DNA of 64,000 bases from Terriglobia bacterium (lineage in GTDB: Bacteria; Acidobacteriota; Terriglobia; Versatilivoradales; Versatilivoraceae): assembly GCA_022452285.1 (NCBI GenBank), contig JAKUNG010000014.1:53276-117275 (forward strand), read 5' to 3'. A model generated the notes under the pieces. The model had not been told where the DNA came from. It saw only the letters and a list, made by a program, of their open reading frames with translations, and did not search any database. The translations under genes and the position numbers were made by a program. Below, in pieces: positions 46,344 to 55,132 of this stretch (position 1 is its first letter; each line of letters begins with the position of its first letter).

Positions 46344-47867
46344 ATGGTACCTTTGAGTCCGATTGACTGGGGCATTTTTCTAGTCTACTTGATAGCAGTC
46401 ATTTTTTTAGGGGTCTGGTTTGCCAAAGATCAGCATTCTAATCAGGATTTTTTTCTAGGTGGGAGAAAAATGTCTTGGTTACCTATAGGCCTTTCCATTT
46501 TTGCCTCGCTTTTCAGCTCCAATTCTTTCGTCGGTCTACCTACTCAGGCAGCAATTGGAAACTATCATATCTATTTTGCCATTATCAGCATTCCCTTCAT
46601 AGTAGTCCCTGTAATTGGCTGGATCTTTGTACCACTATATCACCGTCTTGGCGTCTCCAGTGCTTACGAATATCTTGATTTTCGTTTCAACCGCCCAATC
46701 AGACTTTTCGGAAGCCTTTTGTTTATGATTTATACTTTTGCCTGGATGGGAAATCTTCTTTATGCGGTCAGTCATATCATTGAACCATTATTAGGACTTG
46801 GGCCAGAAGATATTTCTACAACAGCCTGGTTATTAGTAGGAATTGGAGCCTTTGCTACTTTTTATACAGCCTTAGGCGGCTTTAAAGCAGTAATCTGGAC
46901 GGATATTTTTCAAGCTTTTGCTCTGGGGGGGGGAATGATAATCATCTTCTGGCTAGCACTAGGTCGAATCGAAGGTGGATGGTCTGAAATGATTAACCTT
47001 GGACTGCTTTACAACAAGTTTGAAATGTTTGATCTGACTTTTGATATGTCAGGAGTCGACAACGTTTATTCTTCCCTTTCTATCGGACTTTTCGCTTTTT
47101 TCTCATGGTATGCAGTCACACTAACAGCCGTGCAGCGATATGTCTCTATGCCAACTATCCGGGACGCTCAACGGGCTCTGATTGTCAATGGAATTATGTC
47201 TGGTGTAGTTTGTTTAATTTTCTTTTTGGTAGGTTCTACCTTGTTTGCCTTTTATCATCAAGGTCTACCAGCTGGCACCATTGCTGGTGATGGATTTCCC
47301 AATGTACATGAAAATCAGCTCCTTCCAAATTTTGTCCTGACTGAACTTGCTCAAGTTGGACTATTAGGATTACTTTTGTCGGGTCTTTTCGCTGCAGCAA
47401 TGAGCAGTATTGATTCTGGGATTAATGCACTTACTGCTACAGTTGTTATCGACTGGATGTCTAATCGACATTTGAATGTAAGTTTTAGCCGAGTTCTGTG
47501 TGGACTTTTTGGAGCTGGAGGGATTCTCTCAGCGGTATTGATCCTCTATCTACAATCAGAGGTCTACAAGTTGATCATTAGTTTGTCCGGAACTTTTCTA
47601 GGTCTACTACTAGGAATTTTCCTACTAGGAATTTTTAGCAAAAGAGCTAATCCGTCGGGAGTTTTCATTGGTTTAGTAGCGGGTTCACTAGCTCTGGGGC
47701 TAGCTTGGACAAAGGTTGGAGGCCAATGGTATGGAGCTTTTACTTGTATTCCCACCGTAATTATAGGTTGGGTATCAAGCTATTTTTTTGCCCCACCAGA
47801 GCAACACAAAATTCAGGGTTTAGTTTTTGGTTCAATGAATTTTGGAAAACCACCCAACCGCTCCTAA
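46344..47867 (+). CDS. Sodium:solute symporter (SSS family)
   Basis: A 507-residue polytopic symporter of the SSS family, with about 13 helices. Typical stretches are DFFLGGRKMSWLPIGLSIFASLFSS, TALGGFKAVIWTDIFQAFAL and GLLLSGLFAAAMSSIDSGINALT. It resembles the monocarboxylate/iodide-type branch; members import sugars, carboxylates or vitamins with sodium. A run of nine G at 46925-46933 lies inside the gene, in frame as Gly-Gly-Gly. A good promoter and ribosome site precede it. The KARI-like gene follows 46 bases later. Confidence 0.9.
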   Translation: MVPLSPIDWGIFLVYLIAVIFLGVWFAKDQHSNQDFFLGGRKMSWLPIGLSIFASLFSSNSFVGLPTQAAIGNYHIYFAIISIPFIVVPVIGWIFVPLYHRLGVSSAYEYLDFRFNRPIRLFGSLLFMIYTFAWMGNLLYAVSHIIEPLLGLGPEDISTTAWLLVGIGAFATFYTALGGFKAVIWTDIFQAFALGGGMIIIFWLALGRIEGGWSEMINLGLLYNKFEMFDLTFDMSGVDNVYSSLSIGLFAFFSWYAVTLTAVQRYVSMPTIRDAQRALIVNGIMSGVVCLIFFLVGSTLFAFYHQGLPAGTIAGDGFPNVHENQLLPNFVLTELAQVGLLGLLLSGLFAAAMSSIDSGINALTATVVIDWMSNRHLNVSFSRVLCGLFGAGGILSAVLILYLQSEVYKLIISLSGTFLGLLLGIFLLGIFSKRANPSGVFIGLVAGSLALGLAWTKVGGQWYGAFTCIPTVIIGWVSSYFFAPPEQHKIQGLVFGSMNFGKPPNRS

Positions 47868-47913
47868 CTAAATTCTATTTAAAAAAGAGGTTAAATTCAA
47901 AGGGGGTGACTGT

Positions 47914-48894
47914 ATGCGGAAAATTTTCTTTGATAAGGATGTCAGTCTAACGGCTTTGAAAAAGAAAATAATTGGCGTCATAGGATATGGAAATCAAGGG
48001 AGGGCTCAAGCTCTCAATATACGGGAAAGCGGACTACAAGTAATTGTAGGTAATAGAAAGGACAAATACTTTAAAGAAGCCCAACAAGATGGTTTTTCTG
48101 TGCTGAACATTTCCCAGGTCACTCAAAAAGCGGATATCCTTATCATCGGTATTCCAGATGAAATTCAGGAACAAGTTTATAAAAAGCACATACAACCACA
48201 CATCCATTCAGGGCAAGTTCTAGATTTTGCCAGCAGCTACGGTTTCCGATTTAAATGTATTCAGCCACCTAAGAATGTCGATGTTGTAATGATGTCTCCC
48301 AGAGCTATGGGAATTACAGTCCGTGAAAACTTTGTACTAGGAAAAGGTGTTCCTGCTTTCATCGCTGTTGGACAAGATTTTTCAGGGAAAGCCAAGTCCA
48401 TAGCATTAGCATTGGCAAAGTCAGTAGGTTGTACTCGTGTTGGTGTTTTAGAATGTACTTTTGAGAATGAGTCGGACGTCAATCTCTTTGGCGAACAAGC
48501 TCTTTGGCCAATCCTCCACCAAGCAATCTTAATGTCATACGAAGTATTGGTCGAACAGGGAGTGCCCCCTGAATTAGCAGCCTTTGAATTATACGCTTCG
48601 GGAGAGGCGGGTGATATCTTTCGTCAAATGGCCACCGAAGGGATGTTTAGACAAATGCGCCATCACTCACCCACTTCACAATACGGCTCACTTTCTCGAT
48701 ATGAAACCCTACCTGCTCAAGAACTAAAGAAAAGAATGCAAAGAGTTCTAAAAGGTATCCGTAGCGGAAATTTTGCCAAGGAGTGGGCTCGTGAACAAGC
48801 TAACAGGTACTCCTTTTTAAAAAAATTGCGACAAAAAGGACTACGTCATCCTATCAACCAAACTGAGAAACGATTAAGACCTTTGACTCCTTAA
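47914..48894 (+). CDS. Divergent ketol-acid reductoisomerase-like protein
   Basis: A 326-residue protein with the class I KARI layout: an N-terminal Rossmann GYGNQGRAQALN (about 24-35) and the knotted helical C-domain (from about 175). Key residues are changed. The catalytic FAHG histidine reads Ser107 (FASSYG), the PKGPGH histidine reads Ile134 (MSPRAMGI), and the metal ligand Asp of DLFGEQ is Asn190 (NLFGEQ), though Glu194 remains. The last conserved Glu of the ECLHE motif is not matched. True IlvC activity is therefore doubtful; it may reduce another substrate. A GGGGGTG site precedes the ATG. It is embedded in catabolic genes, not with ilvBN. Confidence 0.82.
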   Translation: MRKIFFDKDVSLTALKKKIIGVIGYGNQGRAQALNIRESGLQVIVGNRKDKYFKEAQQDGFSVLNISQVTQKADILIIGIPDEIQEQVYKKHIQPHIHSGQVLDFASSYGFRFKCIQPPKNVDVVMMSPRAMGITVRENFVLGKGVPAFIAVGQDFSGKAKSIALALAKSVGCTRVGVLECTFENESDVNLFGEQALWPILHQAILMSYEVLVEQGVPPELAAFELYASGEAGDIFRQMATEGMFRQMRHHSPTSQYGSLSRYETLPAQELKKRMQRVLKGIRSGNFAKEWAREQANRYSFLKKLRQKGLRHPINQTEKRLRPLTP

Positions 48895-48989
48895 TGATCT
48901 TTCTAGACTTTGTTAGTTGAGGAATAGAGGAAATGAAGTGATTAATTTTATGTCTGAATCTGAAACTTAGTTTGGATGGATGGATAAGC

Positions 48990-48995
48990 TATAAT
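48990..48995 (+). promoter_or_regulatory. -10 box upstream of the DapA-like gene
   Basis: A perfect TATAAT only nine bases before the first in-frame ATG (49004). Transcription would begin near 49002, which makes that ATG a poor start and supports the ATG at 49079. The -35 is weak (TTAGTT at 48967-48972, 17-base spacing). Confidence 0.5.
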
Positions 48996-49078
48996 TCACA
49001 AAAATGGTTACCTTTAACCAAGGTATAGTTTTACATGGGCTACTTCCAAATACTCATAAAAAAACAGGTGAGGCATCA

Positions 49079-50032
49079 ATGGACTTTGAAAAAGCTAGGC
49101 AACATTTACATGGATGTTATGTAACCGTCCCAACTCAATTTTCGGACAACCAAGAGTTGTCACCAAACATAGACGGAATTCAATCGCACGTCCGTTTTCT
49201 TCTCGATGGAGGACTCAATGACCAGAATGCTGTTTTCCTAGTTGGAGGTGCAGCTGGTGATTTTTCCACCATGACTTTTGAAGAACGAATTCATGTTGCT
49301 AAAGCTGTTGTGGAGGCAACAGAAGGTAGAGTACCGGTGGCTATGGGTGCTCAGACTACAAGTACTGCTGAACTCATACAGTTATCAAAAGCAGCTCGAG
49401 ATTTAGGAGCTATCTATATTCAGGTTTCCTGTCCATTTTATTTTAATCATAGCGAACAGGACTTTTTAGAATATGTAACTGCGGCAGCTGATGCTAGTGA
49501 TATAGCCATTATTGTTTATAACACTTTTTGGACTAGCACTGGGGTTTCTTTGGAAATGGTTGACAAGTTAACTAATATTCCGAATGTTGTGGGACTAAAG
49601 TGGTCAAGTCCAGATGTCGGCTGGATGACTTTTGAACGGGTAATTCAGCTGTTTAACTCGAGGTTCTCTATTATTGATAATCGGATGGAGTTTGTAGCCA
49701 GTCACATTTTAGGGGCACGAGGTTTTGAAGTACATGTTTGCAATTATTGGCCAGAATGGGGAGCAAATTTAATTGAGTTCTTAAACCAAAAAGATTATGA
49801 CAAGGTTCAAAATCAATTATTAAAAGTTGTCCAACCCTTTATGCAACTGTGGCAGAAGATAGAAAAAGAGTACACTGGAGGTGATGGTTATCTTGACAAA
49901 CTCTGTATGGAATTAGTAGGTCTTCCTTCAAGCCGATCTCGTCCACCAACTCGCGATATAAGAGATCAATATCGTGAAGAAACTCGACAAATGCTTATCG
50001 AGTCCGGGGTGCCTAGAGTTATCAGGTCATAA
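49079..50032 (+). CDS. Dihydrodipicolinate synthase-family lyase/synthase (DapA/NanA-like)
   Basis: A 317-residue class I aldolase-type TIM barrel. The Schiff-base lysine is in GLKWSSPD (residue 174 from this start) and the catalytic Tyr is in IVYNTFW (147). The frame opens at 49004, but AGGTGAGG sits six bases before the ATG at 49079, and a TATAAT at 48990 would place the transcript start beside 49004, so 49079 is chosen. The family forms or cleaves C-C bonds with pyruvate (DapA, N-acetylneuraminate lyase, KDG aldolase). Its neighbours point to a catabolic role; the exact substrate is not identifiable. Confidence 0.85.
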   Translation: MDFEKARQHLHGCYVTVPTQFSDNQELSPNIDGIQSHVRFLLDGGLNDQNAVFLVGGAAGDFSTMTFEERIHVAKAVVEATEGRVPVAMGAQTTSTAELIQLSKAARDLGAIYIQVSCPFYFNHSEQDFLEYVTAAADASDIAIIVYNTFWTSTGVSLEMVDKLTNIPNVVGLKWSSPDVGWMTFERVIQLFNSRFSIIDNRMEFVASHILGARGFEVHVCNYWPEWGANLIEFLNQKDYDKVQNQLLKVVQPFMQLWQKIEKEYTGGDGYLDKLCMELVGLPSSRSRPPTRDIRDQYREETRQMLIESGVPRVIRS

Positions 50033-50196
50033 GGTTTTCAACTGATAATTTTCATGAAGAGACAAATTAATGGTTTTTATGAAGTAAAAGTCCGTATTTA
50101 ATATGGAATTCAAAAAAAATAATTGGTTGAGGACCTAAAAAAATAAAAATTAACCTCGGTTGGACAAATACGAAATAACTAATAAAAGGACTAGAC

Positions 50197-51363
50197 ATGA
50201 AACAAATGTGGACTCGTAGTGAAAACAATATATTGGCAACTCTCCAAGATGTAGTAGCACTTCAGAGTGTTAATCCTGATTTGCCTGGGGGAAATCACGG
50301 TGAGTGTTTGATGGTTGATTTTATATCTAGGTTTTTCAAAGAAATAGAATTGCCCTGTCAAGAATACGAAGTTTTACCTGGTCGAAATAACATTGTTGCT
50401 TCTTTAGAAGGTCAAGATCCTAGCAGGGTTTTATTGTTTGAATGTCATATGGACACAGCTTCCGTTGGTGTAATGACAATTCCACCTTTTGAGCCTCATA
50501 TTCGTGAAGGACTCCTTTATGGGCGTGGCTCATGTGATACCAAAGCTGGGGGTGTAGCCATGATTCATGCGATGAAACGTATTAAAGAAAGTGGAGAAAA
50601 ACCCCCTTGTACAATTCAGTTTGCTGGAGCAGTTGACGAAGAATATCTCTTCAGAGGAGCACTTGATCTCGCTGCGAACTTAAAAGCAGAAGCCGTAGTG
50701 GTTGCAGAACCAACCGATTTATCAGTTATACGTGCTCATAAGGGAGTTGCACGTTTTAGAATTCATATAGAAGGTATTGCTGCCCACAGTTCCAAACCTT
50801 ATTTAGGAGTCAATGCAATTGTGAAGATGGCCCAATTAATCACAGACATTGAAAGAGAGGTCCTACCAACCTTTCAAGAAAAGGATCACCCCTTAACTGG
50901 TGGACCGACACTCAATATTGGAGTAATTAGTGGAGGCGCCCAAGTTAACTTTGTACCTGATTCATGCACCATTGAAATAGATAGACGGGTCATTCCTGGT
51001 GAAATAGCTGAACAAACCCTTTCAATATTCGAGAAAATTCTGTCTCATGCTAAGACAAAAGATCCTGATTTAAAAGTTAAACTAGAAGATCCCTTCTTGT
51101 TGGATGGAGCTATGGAAACTCCTGAAGATTCTCGAATAGTTCAAGTAGCTTCAGATGCCAGTCAGACTGTCATAGGTAATTCAACCATTACTGGAGTACC
51201 TTATGGAACAGATGCCAGTAAATTTACTGCTGTTGGAATACCTGCTATTGTCCTTGGCCCTGGAAGTATTGACCAAGCTCATGGAGCAGTCGAATGGGTA
51301 GAATGTTCCCAAGTCCTTCAAGCAGTGGATATCTACCAAGCCATTATGATGAATTTTCATTAA
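50197..51363 (+). CDS. M20-family metallopeptidase/deacylase (ArgE/DapE-like)
   Basis: A 388-residue di-zinc hydrolase. The sites are clear: His84 and Asp86 (ECHMDT), the bridging Asp114 (GSCDTKAG), the catalytic Glu148 with ligand Glu149 (DEEY), Glu171 (AEPTDL), and a C-terminal His in SIDQAHGAVEW. An inserted dimerisation domain lies at about 180-290. The family hydrolyses N-acyl amino acids, dipeptides or succinyl-diaminopimelate. It lies between the DapA-like gene and two SSS symporters, suggesting use of an imported acyl-amino acid or peptide. AAAGGA precedes the ATG. Confidence 0.9.
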   Translation: MKQMWTRSENNILATLQDVVALQSVNPDLPGGNHGECLMVDFISRFFKEIELPCQEYEVLPGRNNIVASLEGQDPSRVLLFECHMDTASVGVMTIPPFEPHIREGLLYGRGSCDTKAGGVAMIHAMKRIKESGEKPPCTIQFAGAVDEEYLFRGALDLAANLKAEAVVVAEPTDLSVIRAHKGVARFRIHIEGIAAHSSKPYLGVNAIVKMAQLITDIEREVLPTFQEKDHPLTGGPTLNIGVISGGAQVNFVPDSCTIEIDRRVIPGEIAEQTLSIFEKILSHAKTKDPDLKVKLEDPFLLDGAMETPEDSRIVQVASDASQTVIGNSTITGVPYGTDASKFTAVGIPAIVLGPGSIDQAHGAVEWVECSQVLQAVDIYQAIMMNFH

Positions 51364-51452
51364 TTCGCCCCTATTAATTAAACTTTAGTCAAAAGAGGCT
51401 TCTAATTGAGAGTTAAAGGTTCCTTTTTTAACAATCCAAGTAATCTTGATCT

Positions 51453-53144
51453 ATGACCTTTCTGGATTGGATTATTGTACTTACTATTAATGGTGCAATC
51501 ATTGGTTATGGACTAAACCTGTCTCGAGGAACTAACAAATCCTCCGATTGGTTTCTGGCAGCAAAATCCTTACCTTGGTGGATAGTTGGGCTGTCGCTAT
51601 TTGCAACAGCTGTCGATAGTGGTGATTACGTAGCAGTTGTTGGAGGAGCATATACCTTTGGTCTGTCAAATTTAACCACGTGGTGGTTAGGTCTTCCAAT
51701 TGGCTGGATTTTAGCTGCTTATTTTGTCTTATTGCCTCTTTACCGAGGCAATATGTTTACCAACGCAGAATACCTAGAACATCGTTTTGGTCCCACAGCC
51801 AGACTGTTAAGCTCCTTTATTCAAATTCAGTACCGAACCAACATTTTGGCTAACATTGCATTTTCTTTATATCTAACCTTTTCAATTCTAACCAACTGGG
51901 GAAAAGCTAGTTGGTGGATTGTAGTAATTATCGCAGTAGCAGCAGCGATATACACATCAATTGGTGGACTTAAATCAGTAGCAGCTACCGATTCCTTACA
52001 GTCAATTATCATGTTATTGGCATCAGTGATTTTATGGACGGTATTATGGAACACAGTGGGTGGATGGGAAGGGCTAGACACTCGCCTCCACCAGATTGAT
52101 TCAAAAATGGCCGAATCCATGTTACATATTGGTCGAAAAGAACCAGGGGTACCTGCTCCTTTAATTATTTTCGGCTGGGTAATTACACTTACAGCTTATT
52201 GTGTAGTCAATCACTCTCAGTCCATGCGTTTATTAGCTGCTCGGTCTGAATGGGATTTAAAAACAGCTGCTTTACTAGCCAGCATTATTACTGCTGGATT
52301 AATGTGGTTTAACATCACCTTGGGAATTTTAGGAAAAGCTGTTCTTCCTGATCTTATAGTGCCCGACGAAATTTATCCTCGACTTGTTCAGCAATATCTA
52401 GGACCTGGGTTGGTAGGGATAGTTGTAGCTGGGGTTCTGGCCGGTGGAATTTCAACCTATGACTCAATTGGCTCTGCACTAGCAGCCGTTTTTACCAGAG
52501 ACATCTATGCTAGATTTTTAATCAAAAATCGTAATGACACTCATTATCTTAATGTCGCTCGCTGGGCTACACCTTTAATAATAGCAGCTTCATCGATTTA
52601 TATACCCTTTCTTCAGGAAGGAATGGTACGTTTTTATCTGAGAATTACCAGTGTGGCAGTCATACCCTTGTTTACTATGTATCTAATGGGTACTCTGACA
52701 CCTGTAAACCGCAGGGCTGGTAATATTGGATTGTTATTTGGAATTAGTTATGGTGTCAGTTCACTGCTAGGAGATACCTGGGGATGGCCTCTACCTCTCT
52801 GGTGGACTAATACTTGGTGGGCCTATTTGTGGAGTCCCCTTGTCACCGCTATTTCAATGTTAGCGTTTAGTTTAATCTGGGGATGGGCTTCTGAAAAAGA
52901 GTTAACCGGTTTAACTTCAGGAATTCAAAGGCTTCACAGGTCGACAGACTCCCATTCAGTTCCAGTCCCCATCTCAGCAACCCAAGGTACCTGGTTGGAA
53001 GAAACAAGGCAATCACTTGGTCCGGTTTCTAAATACCCCTTCCCAGTTTCCAGTAAGGGATTACAATGGTACCTTCAACCTTCTATTTGGAGTGGGTTGT
53101 TTTTAGTGATCATTGCCTATCTAACACTTGTTGTACTTTGGTAA
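51453..53144 (+). CDS. Sodium:solute symporter (SSS family), long form
   Basis: A 563-residue SSS-family symporter with about 13-14 helices. It has DWFLAAKSLPWWIVGLSLFA near the start, TSIGGLKSVAATDSLQSI for helix 5, and GVLAGGISTYDSIGSALAAVFTRDIYARF in the Na+-site region. A soluble stretch of about 80 residues (around 480-545) separates the last helix from the core, making it longer than its two relatives here. The substrate is unknown. It follows the M20 gene by 89 bases and precedes another SSS gene. Confidence 0.88.
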   Translation: MTFLDWIIVLTINGAIIGYGLNLSRGTNKSSDWFLAAKSLPWWIVGLSLFATAVDSGDYVAVVGGAYTFGLSNLTTWWLGLPIGWILAAYFVLLPLYRGNMFTNAEYLEHRFGPTARLLSSFIQIQYRTNILANIAFSLYLTFSILTNWGKASWWIVVIIAVAAAIYTSIGGLKSVAATDSLQSIIMLLASVILWTVLWNTVGGWEGLDTRLHQIDSKMAESMLHIGRKEPGVPAPLIIFGWVITLTAYCVVNHSQSMRLLAARSEWDLKTAALLASIITAGLMWFNITLGILGKAVLPDLIVPDEIYPRLVQQYLGPGLVGIVVAGVLAGGISTYDSIGSALAAVFTRDIYARFLIKNRNDTHYLNVARWATPLIIAASSIYIPFLQEGMVRFYLRITSVAVIPLFTMYLMGTLTPVNRRAGNIGLLFGISYGVSSLLGDTWGWPLPLWWTNTWWAYLWSPLVTAISMLAFSLIWGWASEKELTGLTSGIQRLHRSTDSHSVPVPISATQGTWLEETRQSLGPVSKYPFPVSSKGLQWYLQPSIWSGLFLVIIAYLTLVVLW

Positions 53145-53242
53145 TCCAGAATATTAAAGACCGTTTAAAAAATTTTGATTTAATCACATTCACTATCGTA
53201 AAACCCAAACATTTTCTCTTTATTTCTAGTTAAATACTGATA

Positions 53243-54769
53243 ATGGCTAATTTTGATTGGATAATTTTAAGTTTGTATCTTTTCATAATTGCTTGGTCTG
53301 GAACAAAACTAGCCCGACACCAAACTAACACCGAAAACTACTTTATCGGGGGTCGTTCCATTCCATGGTGGGCTGTTGGCTTTTCCTTCTTTGGAACCTC
53401 AATCAGTACTGCTACTTTTATTGCTCTCCCGGGACAAGCTTATGGTGGTGATTGGAGGCCCCACTTAGCAAATTTAATGCTTCCAATCCTTGTCGTCTTC
53501 ATCGCATTGGTTGTAATTCCCATTTACCGTAAACAAATCAAGATGAGTGCCTATGAATTCTTAGAAAACCGTTTCGGTTATGGTATCCGCTTCTATGCCT
53601 CACTTTTTTATTTAATTACTCGATTGTTTAGATCTGGTTTTGTGCTTTTCCTGATGGGAAAAGCTATTGGTGCTATGACCGAATGGGACCCCTATTGGAT
53701 TATTCTCATTAGTGGATTAATCGCTCTTGTCTATACAATTGTAGGGGGATTAGAAGCAGTTATTTGGACTGATGTCCTTCAATCAGTAACACTATTTGGA
53801 GGAGGGCTCATTTGTCTATGGATTTTATGGTTTGGACCCGATGGAGGTGGTCAACTACTCCAGATTGCTCACGATTCAGATAAATTCAGATTAGCTGATT
53901 GGTCTTTAAACTTAGGTGAAATGTCAATTCTGGTTACTATTCTCTACGGTTTAGTCGGTGGTACTGATAGCTATGTTGTTCACCAGGACTGTGTACAAAA
54001 GTATCTTGCATCTAAAACCACTAAGCAAGCTCAAAAAGCCATTTGGTTGGGAGCAATTGGTTCTATTTTAACGTGGAATGTATTCATGCTTATTGGAAGT
54101 CTACTATATTCTTATTACTCACTTCATCCTAATGAGATACCAAGAGAGTTTGCCACTAGTGAGACTCAAGTATTTCCTTATTTTGTTGCCACCCACTTAC
54201 CTAAAGGCGCCACTGGTTTTATCTTAGCAGGTATGTGTGCTGCTGCTATGTCCAGTCTTGATACCATGATTAATGGAATGTCTATGGTTACAGTTAGAGA
54301 TCTTTTTCTTCATTTCAGACCCCAAACAAGCGATCAAATTCAACTGAAACTTGGAAGAATATTCTCATTGGGTTGGGGACTACTTGGAATTGCAGTAGGA
54401 CTGCTTCTGTTGATGGGTGTAGAACAAGCTATGCAGTTCAGTTTTACCGTTTTTTCTATCTTAGGAGGAGGACTCCTTGGAGTGTTTCTCTTAGCTTTCT
54501 TTATCCCTAAAGCAAATACATTTGGAGTATATATAGGCTTAGGATTTGGTATTTTGATTTCAGTTTGGGCACTTCTTGACGAAATTTTCAGCAATATTGA
54601 CCCTTCCCTTAAAATGGGTTTGTCCAACAAACTAATAGAAAACCTAAGCTTTCCTTTCCATCCCTGGACCACAATATTCTTTTCGAATCTAGCTTCTTTT
54701 TTTGTAGGTTGGGCAGCTAGTATTCTCTTATCAAAAATGATTAAAAAACATACAGTAAATTTAACTTAA
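53243..54769 (+). CDS. Sodium:solute symporter (SSS family)
   Basis: A 508-residue SSS symporter closely similar in layout to the one at 46344: ENYFIGGRSIPWWAVGFSFFGTSIS, TIVGGLEAVIWTDVLQSVTLFGGG, and FILAGMCAAAMSSLDTMINGMSMVTVRD at the sodium site. It is the third SSS gene within 9 kb. The 98-base gap after the previous SSS gene has no visible promoter. The ATG has no strong ribosome site. The substrate is unknown, but the resemblance to the 46344 gene suggests related small organic anions or sugars. Confidence 0.88.
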   Translation: MANFDWIILSLYLFIIAWSGTKLARHQTNTENYFIGGRSIPWWAVGFSFFGTSISTATFIALPGQAYGGDWRPHLANLMLPILVVFIALVVIPIYRKQIKMSAYEFLENRFGYGIRFYASLFYLITRLFRSGFVLFLMGKAIGAMTEWDPYWIILISGLIALVYTIVGGLEAVIWTDVLQSVTLFGGGLICLWILWFGPDGGGQLLQIAHDSDKFRLADWSLNLGEMSILVTILYGLVGGTDSYVVHQDCVQKYLASKTTKQAQKAIWLGAIGSILTWNVFMLIGSLLYSYYSLHPNEIPREFATSETQVFPYFVATHLPKGATGFILAGMCAAAMSSLDTMINGMSMVTVRDLFLHFRPQTSDQIQLKLGRIFSLGWGLLGIAVGLLLLMGVEQAMQFSFTVFSILGGGLLGVFLLAFFIPKANTFGVYIGLGFGILISVWALLDEIFSNIDPSLKMGLSNKLIENLSFPFHPWTTIFFSNLASFFVGWAASILLSKMIKKHTVNLT

Positions 54770-55132
54770 TGAAAGATCTAGTAGTTTAAAGGGTCAAATC
54801 TTTTTCTAAAATACTTCGACCAAGACTTGAAAAACTAAGGCATGAATTTATTTTATCGACGATTATTTAGTTTATAAAAACTTGAATTGAATACAACATA
54901 GCCCTGGGAATCGTTGAGTATATTTTAAAGATCCTTTGAAACTGAAATTGTACATAGTGGTTTTCAATCTTCATTAATTGAGATCATTCATTACCTAATA
55001 TAAGAATGTTATTGCTTTCAAAGAAGGTTTTTCCTGATGATACACTATCTTAAAACTGTGGAGTGACTTTGAGAATAACGATCTCCATCCAAAAAGTCTT
55101 CTGAATTTTTAGTTCGAGTTATTCAACTGGTT
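54770..55132. other. AT-rich intergenic region
   Basis: About 360 bases between the last SSS gene and the alpha/beta hydrolase gene. I see no gene, hairpin with T-tract or convincing promoter. Confidence 0.5.
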
